DNA of 38,016 nt from Leptolyngbyaceae cyanobacterium CSU_1_4 (GCA_012034615.1 JAAUPA010000014.1:1-38016), one strand, 5' to 3'; shown: positions 24,969 to 34,543, counted from the first letter of the stretch. Numbers and translations: made by a program. Notes: generated by a model from the sequence alone, not told the origin.

Positions 24969-25239
24969 TTGTACACCAGCCCATCGATTAGTTCCGTATT
25001 CAATTAAGCATTTTTACAGGAATAATGTAAGTCTTTAGCGCCTAAAAAGAAATATCTTTTATTCTTTCATAATCATTCTCAAGATAATGGAACTTACTCT
25101 GTGTCGATCTCCGCACTTTTTGTTGTTGTCAAGTCCCAGATTGTTTGGCTTCAGGGCAACTGGGATAGCTCGGGAGAGATCGGTCTGTTAAGAGGGTCGC
25201 ACCAGGGACGAGGGGAAGGAAGGCACGAGAGAGAAAGGA
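24969..25239. promoter_or_regulatory. intergenic region carrying the probable toxin operon promoter
   Basis: About 270 bases separate the toxin operon from the small ORF and glycosidase gene to its right. On the minus strand the A/T-rich part (25030-25100) contains TTGAGA followed about 18 bases later by AAGATA, a weak sigma-70-like pair, and a small inverted repeat AAAAGA-TATT-TCTTTT near 25046-25061. No better promoter was found. The rest (25100-25239) shows nothing recognisable. Confidence 0.3.
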
Positions 25240-25383
25240 CTAAAAGTGTGGCTGAATAGCGCTATGATTTCGTCGGAGTTTGAACAGAGCCTCTAGGATT
25301 TGAGAAATCGTTATAGTCAACCAGAAGATGAGAATGGGGAGTGCTTCTGTGAGGACGGTGACGCTATCATCGATGCGCTGCAT
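25240..25383 (-). CDS. possible small membrane protein or membrane-protein tail overlapping the glycosidase 3' end
   Basis: A 47-codon frame runs from an ATG at 25383 to a TAG at 25240. It reads [20 protein letters not shown] and continues hydrophobic, then ends with a basic tail (FKLRRNHS). It has one clear transmembrane helix and looks more protein-like than the Ser-rich final 20 residues of the glycosidase in the overlapping frame. It could be the C-terminus of a lost membrane protein into which the glycosidase gene was joined, or a true small gene. No ribosome site was seen. Confidence 0.3.
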   Translation of the reverse strand: MQRIDDSVTVLTEALPILIFWLTITISQILEALFKLRRNHSAIQPHF

Positions 25384-28205
25384 CCGAGAAATAATCTTGG
25401 TTCGTTAACAGACGAATACTCATGACCTTGCTGGATCAGTTTTGCGACTAAGCCTGTCCAGCCCGTTTGGTGGCTAGCGCCAATGCCTGCTCCATTATCG
25501 CCATGAAAATATTCGTAGAATAGAACCAGATCTCGCCAGTGCGGATCAGTTTGAAACTTCTCGGTGCCACCATATACGGGACGATCGCCCGACTCATTCT
25601 TCGCAAAGATGCAGGTCAACCGCTGAGAAAGCTCGGCGGCGATCGCCCACAGGGTCATCATTTGCCCAGACCCTGTAGGACATTCAATCTGGAAGTCATC
25701 CCCCAAATAGTGATGAAACTTCTGAAGCGATTCGATTAGCAAAAAATTGACTGGGAACCAGATGGGACCTCGCCAATTGGAATTTCCTCCAAATAAACCA
25801 CTGCTAGACTCAGCGGGTTCATAATCTACCCGATGCTGCTGGTTGCCTGCATCAAAGACATAGGGATGGGTAGCGTGATAGCTAGAAACAGAACGGATAC
25901 CGTAGTTCCCAAAAAATTCTTGTTCATCTAACATTTTTTCTAGGATCCGCCGCAGTTTTTCGGGAGTGGCGATCGCCAATAGCCGTCTGGCTCCTACGCC
26001 TTCAGTTTCAATACAAGCCACATTTTTGCAGAGATCAGGACGGTTAGCAATAAACCATTCTAGTCGTTCTTTAAAGCCAGGCACTTTAGTTAAAATATCG
26101 GGTTCTAAGGTGGTAACAGCAAATAAAGGAATTAATCCCACCATCGATCGCACCTTTAATCTGAGCCGTTCATGATTTGGGAGATGAAGCACATCGTAGT
26201 AAAATCCATCTTCATCATCCCACAGTTGCGCACCATTGCCGCCAATGTGGTTCATCGCGTCTGCAATGTAGAGAAAATGTTCAAAGAACTTGGTTGCCAT
26301 GTCTTCATAGACTGGATTTTCCTGCGCTAATTCTAGAGCAATGGTCAGCATATTTAAACAGTACATACCCATCCAACTGGTGCCGTCAGATTGTTCAATG
26401 TATCCGCCCGTGGGAAGGGCAGAACTGCGATCGAACACCCCAATGTTGTCTAACCCTAAGAATCCGCCTTCAAATACATTACTGCCTTCTGTGTCTTTGC
26501 GATTCACCCACCAAGTGAAATTGAGCAATAACTTTTGAAAAACTCGCTCTAGGAAAAGGCGATCGCTCCTGCCATAAATTTTTTGTTCAATCTTATAAAC
26601 TCGCCAAGTTGCCCAGGCATGAACAGGTGGATTAACATCGCCAAATGCCCATTCGTAAGCTGGAATTTGACCATTGGGATGCATGTACCATTCTCGTGTC
26701 ATTAAATCGAGTTGGTGCTTAGCAAAAGCTGGATCAACCATTGCCAAAGGAATCGTGTGAAACGCTAGATCCCAAGCGGCAAACCAAGGATACTCCCATT
26801 TGTCGGGCATGGACAGAACCTCTTCAGTTTCGAGGTGCAGCCACTGATGATTACGCCCTTTTTGGCGATCGCCTGATGGAGCAGGAGCAGCCGAATCGCC
26901 TTTCAGCCATTGGTCAACCGAGTAGGAATAATACTGTTTGCTCCACAACATTCCAGCAAATGCCTGTCGCTGGATATTGCGGGCATCTGCGCTCATGGCA
27001 AAGGGTGAAATGCGTTGATAAAATTGGTCTGCTTCCTGTTGCCGAGCTTGGAAAAGGCGATCGCTGGAACCGAAGATGAGATCGTTCGTATCTGCGTTCC
27101 AGGAAATGTCTTCACAGATCGTATTTTTACACAAGCGGAGCTGAATCGTTTGAGTTGTTTGAGGTTCAATACTCAAAACATAATGGGCGACGGCTTTAGT
27201 CCCTGTTTGTTCAGGATTCACCGTGTCAGACTGAGCGTGAATGACGTAATTATTAATCCCATCTTTAACATAAGATGATGAATTTTCAGTTCCAAATAGC
27301 CGTTTATAATTTGTTTCGTTTTCGGTAAATAAAAGTGTTGGCGATTGTTGCCCTTGAGGCTGATCTTGAGGTTGGCAGTATAACCAGTATTTGCCCAAAC
27401 TAGGATGGTGGGCTGCAATGATGCGTATATTCGAGTGTGCATCTGAGCTCTGTTCTGAATTCTTAGAAAGACCTTCTAACGATACAGAATCTGGGTTACA
27501 GGCAGCCAATGAGGGTCTTTCTGAGCTGCCATTCCAAGACCAGGTATTGCGGAACCAAAGCGTAGGCAGAAGATGAAGGGTTTTGATTTCTGTGCCCCGA
27601 TTAGTGACCCCAATCCGAATATGCACATCTTCTGCTTCTGCTTTAGCGTATTCCACAACAACATCGAAATAGCGGTTATCGTCAAAAATTCCAGTATTAA
27701 GCAATTCAAATTCAGGTTCGTGCCGCGATCGCCGTTGATTTTCTTGGACTAATGGTGCGTAGGGAAATGCCTGCTGAGGATACTTATAAAGATATTTCAT
27801 ATAGGAATGGGTCGGAGTATTATCCAGGTAGAAGTAATATTCTTTAACATCTTCTCCGTGGTTTCCCTCGCTGCCTGTTAATCCAAATAACCGTTCTTTA
27901 AGAATGGGATCTTCCCCGTTCCAGAGCGCGATCGCAAAACAAAGTAACTGACGATCATCGGAAATTCCGGCAATGCCATCCTCTCCCCAGCGGTAAGCCC
28001 GCGATCGCGCTTGATCATGGGAGAAGTAATCCCAAGCTTCTCCAGAGGAGCTATAATCCTCGCGCACGGTTCCCCATTGCCGTTCACTGAGGTAGGGTCC
28101 CCATTTCTTCCACGGTGCTTGGCGAAGCTGATCGGCTTCTAGCCTTTGCTCTTCATGAGTCATGTTATTTTTCTCCTTTAAAGTTTTGACTGGCTCAGTA
28201 CTCAT
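25317..28205 (-). CDS. GH63-type glucosidase (mannosyl-oligosaccharide glucosidase-like)
   Basis: This cytoplasmic protein of about 950 residues belongs to the large bacterial group related to glycoside hydrolase family 63. An N-terminal beta-rich domain ([18 protein letters not shown]) is followed by an (alpha/alpha)6 barrel with [55 protein letters not shown] and [18 protein letters not shown], blocks that line the active site in the family. The Asp in AAWDLAFH is a candidate catalytic acid by analogy. Substrate is unknown; relatives act on alpha-glucosides or on glycerate-linked osmolytes. Two starts are possible: ATG 28205 (AGAGGA, spacing six) and ATG 28163, which has the stronger site AAGGAGA at 28172-28178. 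The Ser-rich C-terminal 20 residues look atypical and overlap another frame. Confidence 0.85.
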   Translation of the reverse strand: MSTEPVKTLKEKNNMTHEEQRLEADQLRQAPWKKWGPYLSERQWGTVREDYSSSGEAWDYFSHDQARSRAYRWGEDGIAGISDDRQLLCFAIALWNGEDPILKERLFGLTGSEGNHGEDVKEYYFYLDNTPTHSYMKYLYKYPQQAFPYAPLVQENQRRSRHEPEFELLNTGIFDDNRYFDVVVEYAKAEAEDVHIRIGVTNRGTEIKTLHLLPTLWFRNTWSWNGSSERPSLAACNPDSVSLEGLSKNSEQSSDAHSNIRIIAAHHPSLGKYWLYCQPQDQPQGQQSPTLLFTENETNYKRLFGTENSSSYVKDGINNYVIHAQSDTVNPEQTGTKAVAHYVLSIEPQTTQTIQLRLCKNTICEDISWNADTNDLIFGSSDRLFQARQQEADQFYQRISPFAMSADARNIQRQAFAGMLWSKQYYSYSVDQWLKGDSAAPAPSGDRQKGRNHQWLHLETEEVLSMPDKWEYPWFAAWDLAFHTIPLAMVDPAFAKHQLDLMTREWYMHPNGQIPAYEWAFGDVNPPVHAWATWRVYKIEQKIYGRSDRLFLERVFQKLLLNFTWWVNRKDTEGSNVFEGGFLGLDNIGVFDRSSALPTGGYIEQSDGTSWMGMYCLNMLTIALELAQENPVYEDMATKFFEHFLYIADAMNHIGGNGAQLWDDEDGFYYDVLHLPNHERLRLKVRSMVGLIPLFAVTTLEPDILTKVPGFKERLEWFIANRPDLCKNVACIETEGVGARRLLAIATPEKLRRILEKMLDEQEFFGNYGIRSVSSYHATHPYVFDAGNQQHRVDYEPAESSSGLFGGNSNWRGPIWFPVNFLLIESLQKFHHYLGDDFQIECPTGSGQMMTLWAIAAELSQRLTCIFAKNESGDRPVYGGTEKFQTDPHWRDLVLFYEYFHGDNGAGIGASHQTGWTGLVAKLIQQGHEYSSVNEPRLFLGCSASMIASPSSQKHSPFSSSG

Positions 28206-28305
28206 AAAATGTCCTCTTCTGGAACAAGTTATGTAACGCTTGTACGGCAGAAAAATGACGGCTGAATAACGACTGATTCTCTAATCTCTAAACGTCAGAG
28301 CTAAC

Positions 28306-28842
28306 TTATCTGAGAACAGCAGCGCCAAAGGTTGCATTGAATTGACGACACCAGATAACGGCAGATTGATAATCAGTCAAGTTAACGTTATCAGGAATAG
28401 GATAGCTTTGAGCCCCTTCAAACTTTTGTAGCGGCGCAAGAACTACATAGTCTTCTGCTGCCAGAGGATAGGTTGGAGGTTGGGTAGAACCGATGACATC
28501 AGCCGATCGATGTAAGATCAGTACGAGATCAGGACCATTCTCAGAGGTTTTAAAGTTCTGATCTAGTTCTAGGGAGGACTGGTTGTTTTGAGTAATCAGA
28601 CGAACCGTTCCCTCCGTGGGGTGTTCTGCTGAAACAAAAGTGCCAGATCTAATAGTTTGTCCTGAAATAGCGCTAGCTTGAACGGCGGGAGCTTCTTGCG
28701 CTTGTGAATTTGGAATAGCACTAGCTTGAACAGTAGGAGTTTCTTGTGCTTGTGGGCTTGACACAGTTTTTACGCGGGTACAACTGATCACGGCGACAGA
28801 TACAATTCCTAAGGTTAACCAGTATCTAATTTTAATGTTCAT
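28306..28842 (-). CDS. DM13-domain lipoprotein
   Basis: This 178-residue protein has a basic N-terminus, a hydrophobic helix and a lipobox (VIS-Cys21), so it is predicted to be a lipid-anchored envelope protein. Residues about 35-62 are a Gln/Ala-rich linker with a 16-residue tandem duplication. Residues about 65-178 match the DM13 domain: SGTFVSAEHPTEGTVRLI, then ENGPDLVLILH, LAPLQKFEGAQSYPIPD, and VIWCRQFNATFGAAVLR with the conserved Cys near the C-terminus. DM13 domains have been proposed to act in redox or electron transfer via this Cys. It sits alone between the glycosidase and the aquaporin, each with its own upstream gap. Confidence 0.85.
   Translation of the reverse strand: MNIKIRYWLTLGIVSVAVISCTRVKTVSSPQAQETPTVQASAIPNSQAQEAPAVQASAISGQTIRSGTFVSAEHPTEGTVRLITQNNQSSLELDQNFKTSENGPDLVLILHRSADVIGSTQPPTYPLAAEDYVVLAPLQKFEGAQSYPIPDNVNLTDYQSAVIWCRQFNATFGAAVLR
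28666..28761. repeat. 48-bp in-frame tandem duplication in DM13 lipoprotein linker
   Basis: The unit at 28666-28713 is repeated at 28714-28761 with several substitutions. On the minus strand it encodes QAQETPTVQASAIPNS and QAQEAPAVQASAISGQ, which lengthens the linker between the lipidated Cys and the DM13 domain. Confidence 0.85.
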
Positions 28843-28930
28843 GATTTCATCCTCTTGAGTTAATTAATTGCCTTTAAAGGGCGTTTACGATCGTGGCTCA
28901 GTCATAGCTTATTCTCTACTAAAACGTAGT

Positions 28931-29757
28931 TTATGGAGTAGGTAAGCGATCGCTGAGTAATTGGGCTCCCTGGTCGATTGTGGCATCACGATAACCACAG
29001 CGAAAAATACAGCGCTTATTGTTGTCGTGATGCAGCTTGGCACAAACCACCGATCGACGACTCGATCGCACATAAACTTCGGCTGCCAGCATCATCCCCG
29101 CTAACGGTGCTGTGAAATAAACCCAGATAGCAGTCCAAATTTGAGCTGGAATCGCCGAAGCCAAGGTGCGGGCTGGATTCATACTCATGCCGGATAGTGG
29201 CGCTTCTAGGGTGATGTAGGTGGCGATCAAAATTCCGGCAAAGACTCCCGTCCACCGGGCTAATCTGGGTCGGTTGGATACGAACAGAATCATCAACATC
29301 ATGCCAAAAGCAATGGCTAATTCTGAGAAAAAAGCAATGTTGACTTGACCTAAACTGGGAACGGTCACGATGTAGTGAACTGATGGATGTGCGATCGCTC
29401 CTCGTAAAATTCTTGTAGCCAGCAACATCCCCATCAATCCACCAACAAATTGCGCCACAATGTAAAAGAACGCATCCCAAGGTTTAATTTTACCGAGTCG
29501 AAAAACGTGAGGGTGACAACTGGGTTAAAGTGGGCACCAGATTGTTGACCCCAAGGAGAATAGATTAAGGCGATCGCCATAGAACCCACTACAACACCAA
29601 TCATAAATCGTCGCAGCAACGGATCTGCCATGGCTTGGTGAAGAGGTGAGATAGGATGTTGTATGAGTGTCGTAACGATAGCAGCCCAGATCATGAGAAT
29701 TCCTAACCCTGCGGCTTCCATCAAGTATTCAGGATAGTGTCGGCGTAGAACATTCAT
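28931..29757 (-). pseudogene. MIP-family aquaporin/glycerol channel, one frameshift
   Basis: Starting at ATG 29757 (MNVLRRHYPEYLMEAAGLG), the frame reads transmembrane helices and the first half-helix HFNPVVTLTFF, then breaks. The other frame continues RLGKIKPWDAFFYIVAQFVGG through four more helices, with the second motif SMNPARTLASAI. One missing C (near 29500, TTTTTC-GACTCGG) explains it. With it repaired the protein has six transmembrane segments and both NPx boxes (NPV and NPA), about 275 residues. The C-terminus (YRDATIDQGAQLL) is a hydrophilic extension with several Cys. The ATG lies two bases after the flavin reductase stop, so the two are coupled. It probably conducts water or small solutes; the break could well be a sequencing error. 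Confidence 0.8.
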
Positions 29758-29759
29758 AG

Positions 29760-30332
29760 CTATTGCCCCACCCTGACCGATTGCCGCCCATATCGTAGAA
29801 CGGTAGACATCCAAACTAATTCATCCATAAAGCGATCGAAGCGACGGCTATAGGTCGGCTTGTCAAGGAGATCCCCAGACTCATCAAACAGCGATTGAAC
29901 ATTACTAAAGTTGAGATCATAGAAAATAGTTACCAACCCCAACTCTCGCATCACAGGCAAAAGATTTTGGATAACCCTGGTTCCGCCAAAAGATCCGGCT
30001 GAAACACCACATAGTCCAACGGCTTTATGAATGTATTCTTTTAAGCAAGTGTCAAGTACATGCTTAAGTAGACCCGGATAACCGTGATTATATTCTGGTG
30101 AAACGATGATCAAGCCATCAGCCCGTTCCATGGTGGCAGAGAACTGAGGATCTTTGAGAGATTCACCTGCATCCTGGGTAGAAATCGCGATCGTTCGGAT
30201 ATCAATCAGTTCCGTCTCGATATCCTCACGGACTGCAACCTGTTCCACCACAAATTTAGCAACAAATTCACTCTGGCGACCTTGACGAGGTGTCCCTAGA
30301 ATGACTGGAATAAACAAGGGCGCGTTAGACAT
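29760..30332 (-). CDS. NADPH-dependent FMN reductase (flavodoxin-like)
   Basis: The start is set at ATG 30332 (MSNAPLFIPVILGTPRQGRQ), ten bases after AGGA; an earlier start would overlap the SDR gene. The 190-residue protein has the flavodoxin-like fold signature: GTPRQGRQSE for the FMN phosphate (13-22) and SPEYNHGYPGLLKHVLD (79-95), a typical isoalloxazine-contact loop. The enzyme would reduce FMN, quinone or similar acceptors with NAD(P)H in the cytoplasm. It begins two bases after the SDR stop and ends two bases before the aquaporin start, the middle of a tight three-gene operon. Confidence 0.85.
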   Translation of the reverse strand: MSNAPLFIPVILGTPRQGRQSEFVAKFVVEQVAVREDIETELIDIRTIAISTQDAGESLKDPQFSATMERADGLIIVSPEYNHGYPGLLKHVLDTCLKEYIHKAVGLCGVSAGSFGGTRVIQNLLPVMRELGLVTIFYDLNFSNVQSLFDESGDLLDKPTYSRRFDRFMDELVWMSTVLRYGRQSVRVGQ

Positions 30333-30334
30333 AA

Positions 30335-31144
30335 TTATTGTTCCTGATAGTTCCATAGCAAACCGCCATCCACTACGAACGTACTGCCCGTGATGTAATC
30401 AGCCTCAGCGGAAGCTAGAAACGTCACAAGATTTGCTACATCCTGTGGCTGACCTAAGCGACCCAGGGGAATGTTTTTTAGCAGTGCATTTAGTTTTTCT
30501 GGATCGTTCAATAACTTGGTATTGATCGGTGTTTCGATCGCCCCTGGTGCCACATTATTAATCGTAATGCCAAGTGCGCCTAGCTCAACGGCTAAATTGC
30601 GAGTCATCATTCTCAGCCCTCCTTTGCTGGCACAGTACGCTGTAAAATTGGGAAACGGTAGTTCTTCATGAACTGAGCTAATATTGATAACCTTACCAGT
30701 CCGTTTTGTGTCCATTAAATGGTTCACAAATATTTGCGTAGCAAAAAAAACACCTTTCAAATTTACGTTCATTACCGCATCATAATCAGCTTCCGTGACG
30801 TTCCAGAAAGGCGCGTGCTTTTCAATCCCAGCATTATTAACCAAAATATCCAATTTGCCAAAATGTTGAATGCTATCGGCAATCAGTTGGCGCACTTCAT
30901 CAACGCTGCCTAAATCAGCTTGAACGGTGTATCCTCGACTGTTCGGAGGATGATTCGGACAGTCTGCCATATAGCATTGTCCCCCGATCGCCTCCACCTT
31001 TGCCAATGTATCCTCAGCTCCCTCCGGATGAGAGCGATAGTTAATCACTACATTTGCGCCTGCTTCGGCAAGACGCAGCACAATTTCTTGTCCAATTCCC
31101 TGGCTACTGCCTGTAACAAGCGCCACCTTACCGTCTAGTTTCAT
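30335..31144 (-). CDS. short-chain dehydrogenase/reductase (glucose 1-dehydrogenase-like)
   Basis: The ATG at 31144 (MKLDGKVALVTGSSQGIG) is preceded by AGGAGA at six bases. The 269-residue protein is a classical SDR: TGSSQGIG cofactor motif at 11-18, NNAG, a catalytic Ser in INISSV, YCASK with catalytic Tyr/Lys, and GSTFVVDGG near the end. It probably oxidises or reduces an alcohol or sugar with NAD(P). An unusual Cys-containing insert (CYMADCPNHPPNSRGY, about 57-72) lies between strands 2 and 3, where most SDRs have a short turn. It is the first gene of the operon with flavin reductase and aquaporin. Confidence 0.88.
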   Translation of the reverse strand: MKLDGKVALVTGSSQGIGQEIVLRLAEAGANVVINYRSHPEGAEDTLAKVEAIGGQCYMADCPNHPPNSRGYTVQADLGSVDEVRQLIADSIQHFGKLDILVNNAGIEKHAPFWNVTEADYDAVMNVNLKGVFFATQIFVNHLMDTKRTGKVINISSVHEELPFPNFTAYCASKGGLRMMTRNLAVELGALGITINNVAPGAIETPINTKLLNDPEKLNALLKNIPLGRLGQPQDVANLVTFLASAEADYITGSTFVVDGGLLWNYQEQ

Positions 31145-31276
31145 GGATGTTCTCCTGTCCAACTTGCTATGCATTAAACAATGGGCTTAAATGCTGAGAA
31201 CCTTCTGAGTAAAGAATGATTAGTAGATAAGAAGACGGAAAAAGTCTGATGAGAGAATCAAGATTTTCTGGCTTTG

Positions 31277-33256
31277 TTAAAGGAAAAAAGCATTATTTTT
31301 CGTTACATTGATAGACTTTACGTGGATCGGTAACTGCACAGTTACCGTAGTGCCTGTTGTTAAAGAGTCAATTCTTAAGTCTCCACCGTGGGCTTCTACA
31401 ATTCGTTGAACGATCGCCAATCCTAACCCGTTGCCATTAGATTTTGTGGTCACGAAAGGTTTAGTAAGCTTGGGTAAAACATCGGTAGGAATAGGAACAC
31501 CACCATTCTGAACCTGGATCGAGACTTGATTCATTGAACTGGCTTGGATGGCGATCGAAACTTTATCTCCTGCTTCCACAGCTTCAAACGCATTAGTGAC
31601 TAAGTTGATCAATACTTGTTTCAATTTATCTGGATCAGCGAGAACTATCATGGGCGAGGAAGCCGTTATGTATTCTAGAAATCTTTCAGAAGCGGCTGGC
31701 ATACTTTGAAGTGAGCTGAGCATTTCAGCCACAAACCCAGTCAACTCTAGCTCCGACTGTTGTAAGGTCTGAGGTTTAGCATAGAGGAGAATTTGATTAA
31801 GTAGGCGTTGTGTCCGTTCTCCTTCCTCAAGCGAAAGCGTTAAATATTCCTGAAATCGTTCTGGCATATCCAGACGCTTAAAGGCATTTAAGCCCATTAA
31901 TAAGGTCGTCAACGGATTACGGATTTCATGCACAATCATCGATGCCAATTCACCAATTTCTGCCAATCGTTCTAACGCCTGACTGGCTTGTTTAAGCAAC
32001 GTGATGTCTGTAGTCACTGCCAGTAGACAAGGCTCATCTTCTAAATGAATAATCTCTGCTGAAAAGAGCCCTAAAAGGGTTTCCCCTGATTTTTTGCAAA
32101 ACTGAATTTCTCGGTTGGCAACTCTTTCGTGCTGTTGAAGTTGAGTCTTGAGAGCTTCGCGCTCTTCAGGATGTGCCCAAGTTCCTAATTCAAGCACACT
32201 ATGTCCGATCATTTCTTCATGACTAAAACCTAACATCTGCAGGCAAGCTTCATTCACCTCAATGTAGCGCCCATCTTTTAGAGTGCTAATTGTAATAGCG
32301 TTTGGAGAAGAGCGGAAGGCTTTAGAAAACTTTTCTTGAGAAATCCGTGAGGACTCTTCAGCCTGCTGGCGCTCGATTTCTGCTGCCGCGCGCGATGCAA
32401 ATATTTCTAGGATTGCAGTGTCCCGAGGCTCATGCTCAAGCAGCTTGTCATCCAGCACGGCTAAGTGTCCCAGGATTTGACCGCCTGAACCAAACAGTGG
32501 AATTCCGGCATAGCTTTCTGCCTGCAATTTAGCTAACTCGCTATCTTTAGGAAATAAAAGCTGTACGTGTTGAGGATAATATTGGCAACTCTGACGATCG
32601 AAGACTTGTTCGCAAGGTGTACCGTATAGATTATACTCAAAATTCTTCCCAAACTCATTGCCTTGCCAAAAAGCAAAGGTGCAAACTCGTGTTAAGGGAG
32701 AGTTCATACAGCCACTGATCAGGGCGTAGCGAACGTTAAGGGCTTGTGCTAGCGATCGCACCAAGGAACGAAAAAATGCTTCTCCGATGACCGCAGCCGT
32801 TCCTTCTACAATCAAGCGCAGAGTTTGTTCTGAACGCTGCCGTTCTAGCACTTCGGTCTGAAGCTGTCGCAAAATTCGACCTCGCTCGATCGCATAGTGA
32901 ATGACCCGAATTAGAAATTCGCTCAGAAATTTTCCTTTGACTAAATAGTCCTGTGCTCCAGTAGCAACAGCTTGCAGCGCCAACTGCTGATCATCCAATC
33001 CAGTGAGCACAACGATGGGCAAATCTGGGGCAATAGCTCGCACTTGAGTTAGAGTATTCAAGCCTTTAGAGTCGGGCAGAGAGAAGTCTAGGAGTGCAAT
33101 ATCAAATTGCGTGTGCCTCAGGTGTTCTAGCGCGTTGCTGAGGCGTTTGGCGTGAACAATTTGCCATGAGTCGTCTGCCTCTTCCAGCATTTCTATCAAC
33201 AAGCAAGCATCTGCAAGGTTGTCTTCTAAGAGGAGCAGTGGAATGGGCACAACCAT
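31277..33256 (-). CDS. hybrid sensor histidine kinase (REC-GAF-PAS-HisKA-HATPase)
   Basis: This 659-residue soluble kinase has no transmembrane helix. A receiver domain occupies 1-120, with phospho-acceptor Asp57 in LLDFSLPD and Lys108. A GAF-like domain spans about 150-295 and a PAS domain about 308-425 (SPNAITISTLKDGRYIEVNEA). The H-box is IVHEIRNPLTTL with His443. The N-box has Asn551/Asn555 in NLVTNAFEA, and the G-box is GNGLGLAI near 608. All catalytic residues are present. The Cys-rich GAF region lacks a clear chromophore Cys motif. It lies 38 bases after the response regulator stop and is probably co-transcribed, forming a signalling pair whose input is unknown. Confidence 0.9.
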   Translation of the reverse strand: MVVPIPLLLLEDNLADACLLIEMLEEADDSWQIVHAKRLSNALEHLRHTQFDIALLDFSLPDSKGLNTLTQVRAIAPDLPIVVLTGLDDQQLALQAVATGAQDYLVKGKFLSEFLIRVIHYAIERGRILRQLQTEVLERQRSEQTLRLIVEGTAAVIGEAFFRSLVRSLAQALNVRYALISGCMNSPLTRVCTFAFWQGNEFGKNFEYNLYGTPCEQVFDRQSCQYYPQHVQLLFPKDSELAKLQAESYAGIPLFGSGGQILGHLAVLDDKLLEHEPRDTAILEIFASRAAAEIERQQAEESSRISQEKFSKAFRSSPNAITISTLKDGRYIEVNEACLQMLGFSHEEMIGHSVLELGTWAHPEEREALKTQLQQHERVANREIQFCKKSGETLLGLFSAEIIHLEDEPCLLAVTTDITLLKQASQALERLAEIGELASMIVHEIRNPLTTLLMGLNAFKRLDMPERFQEYLTLSLEEGERTQRLLNQILLYAKPQTLQQSELELTGFVAEMLSSLQSMPAASERFLEYITASSPMIVLADPDKLKQVLINLVTNAFEAVEAGDKVSIAIQASSMNQVSIQVQNGGVPIPTDVLPKLTKPFVTTKSNGNGLGLAIVQRIVEAHGGDLRIDSLTTGTTVTVQLPIHVKSINVTKNNAFFL

Positions 33257-33294
33257 AGAGGATAGGACTCCAAAATCAGGCTAACATGTGGGAA

Positions 33295-33711
33295 CTAAGC
33301 GGGAAGCAGCGATCGCACAACTGAAATTAATTGCTCAAATTCAACAGGTTTTACCAGGTAGTAACTAGCTTGGATCTGCGAGACTTTAGCAATATCTTCT
33401 TGCCGAGCAGAAGTGGTAATTACTACGACTGGAATATTTTTTAGGTCGTCATTTGCTTTGAGGTCTACCAGTACCTCCTGACCATTTTTCTTGGGCATGT
33501 TGAGATCTAGCAAAATTAAATCAGGTAAAGGAACATGTGCATATTTGCTGCGTTTACAGAGAAAGTCAAGAGCTTCCACACCATTCTTTACCCAAGATAG
33601 TTGATGGGGAATTTTACTTTCATTGAGAGTTTCTTGAATGAGGTAAGCATCACTTTTAGAATCTTCTACGAGTAGGATTTTGAGAATATTGGAATTGTGG
33701 CGATTGCTCAT
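33295..33711 (-). CDS. CheY-like response regulator (Rcp1-type)
   Basis: This 138-residue single receiver domain has the acidic pocket LLVEDSKSD, phospho-acceptor Asp69 in LLDLNMP, Thr100 and Lys121 in VKPVEF. Its start region and the LCKRSKYAHVPLPDLILLDLN insert are typical of the Rcp1 subgroup that partners cyanobacterial phytochrome-class kinases. It has no output domain, so it acts through protein contacts. Its ATG overlaps the TGA of the upstream kinase relic as ATGA, which implies it once followed a full histidine kinase gene. Confidence 0.9.
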   Translation of the reverse strand: MSNRHNSNILKILLVEDSKSDAYLIQETLNESKIPHQLSWVKNGVEALDFLCKRSKYAHVPLPDLILLDLNMPKKNGQEVLVDLKANDDLKNIPVVVITTSARQEDIAKVSQIQASYYLVKPVEFEQLISVVRSLLPA

Positions 33712-33815
33712 GGGGGTTCCCCGTTTAGAATAGGAATTTCAAAATAGAAAATTGAGCCTTGCCCAAGTTGTGGCTCGACCCAAATCCTTCGATTTTCGAT
33801 TTTCGATTTTCGATT
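33708..33815 (-). pseudogene. C-terminal relic of a histidine kinase
   Basis: The frame reads ENRRIWVEPQLGQGSIFYF and continues EIPILNGEPP to a TGA at 33708-33710. This is the end of a HATPase domain (the usual Gly-Gly-Arg-Ile-Trp-Val-Glu…Gly-Ser-x-Phe-x-Phe). It is open only back to 33815, where a stop precedes a 7-base tandem repeat. The rest of the kinase is missing, so it is a decayed upstream partner of the response regulator. Confidence 0.75.
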
Positions 33816-33817
33816 TC
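33790..33817. repeat. heptanucleotide tandem repeat, four units
   Basis: On the minus strand the unit AAAATCG is repeated about four times (the first unit differs by one base). Such 7-base short tandem repeats are common in cyanobacterial intergenic DNA. Here it sits at the break point of the histidine kinase relic. Seven bases do not keep frame, so copy number changes would shift it. Confidence 0.9.
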
Positions 33818-33941
33818 AGCCTGAGTGTGTTCCTTAGTTTCTTGCTTGAATAGCTAGTTTAAGAAAATCTTTTAAGCCTAAAGATGAATTGAGTCAGTAT
33901 CGTCAACCACCTCATAGCCTGGAATCATTAGCCTTGTATTA

Positions 33942-33969
33942 AACCCAAATAAGATAAATTATTTGGGTT
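33942..33969. terminator. 11-bp perfect stem-loop downstream of rclC-like gene
   Basis: AACCCAAATAA (33942-33952) and TTATTTGGGTT (33959-33969) are exact reverse complements with a six-base loop. The hairpin lies about 70 bases past the stop of the minus-strand gene at 34040. It is A/T-rich and is not followed by a T-run, so it may be a weak terminator or a binding site. Confidence 0.4.
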
Positions 33970-34039
33970 CAATCGACAAAATTCAAGATTCATGGAGCGC
34001 CATAGATCACAGGGAAAAACAGCGCCACCATGACTTCTT

Positions 34040-34543
34040 CTAGTGTAGATTTGCCTTTTGATAACGACGATTCCATCCCTTGAGAGATTCCCCCAGTGAC
34101 CAAACTGCGCCTCCTAGTAAAACCAAGTCTTTTAATAAGAATTGCCCTGGTGCTACAGATAAGGCAGGAAACCCTCCCAGAGTGGGTTCCCATCCTGGTG
34201 TGGAGAATAAGAAAGTAAGGGTTGAGAGAAACGTCATGACCGCTATTGCGCTACCAATCGTAGAAGCGATCGCTGACCATGGGCGTAATGCCATCAATAT
34301 CGCTGTTGTTACTTCAATGACACCAATGAGATTAGAAACTCCTTGCACGCTCATGATACTGTACATCCAACTCATAAAAGGGCTATTTTCTACTAACGGT
34401 TTAATAGCATTAGCCTCGTAGGATGTAAACTTCATCAACCCAATCCATAACAGAATTAACACCAGTCCATATCGTACTAATAGCAATCCAATGATTTCTA
34501 GGATGCGACTGAATGCGATTCGATCGGATGTTGCAGTTGCCAC
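34040..34543 (-). CDS. DUF417 membrane protein (RclC/YkgB-like)
   Basis: This 167-residue inner-membrane protein has four predicted helices. The family signature is the RYGLVLILLWIGLMKFTSYEA start, then PLVENSPFMSW and GVIEVTTAILMALRP, and FLLKDLVLLGGAVWSLGESL at the end. In Escherichia coli the related RclC is part of the reactive-chlorine response; that role is inferred only by family here. The start is a GTG at 34543, supported by AAAGGAGA six bases upstream, which lies inside the end of the GMC oxidoreductase gene. The two genes overlap by 46 bases and are probably translated together. Confidence 0.85.
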   Translation of the reverse strand: MATATSDRIAFSRILEIIGLLLVRYGLVLILLWIGLMKFTSYEANAIKPLVENSPFMSWMYSIMSVQGVSNLIGVIEVTTAILMALRPWSAIASTIGSAIAVMTFLSTLTFLFSTPGWEPTLGGFPALSVAPGQFLLKDLVLLGGAVWSLGESLKGWNRRYQKANLH

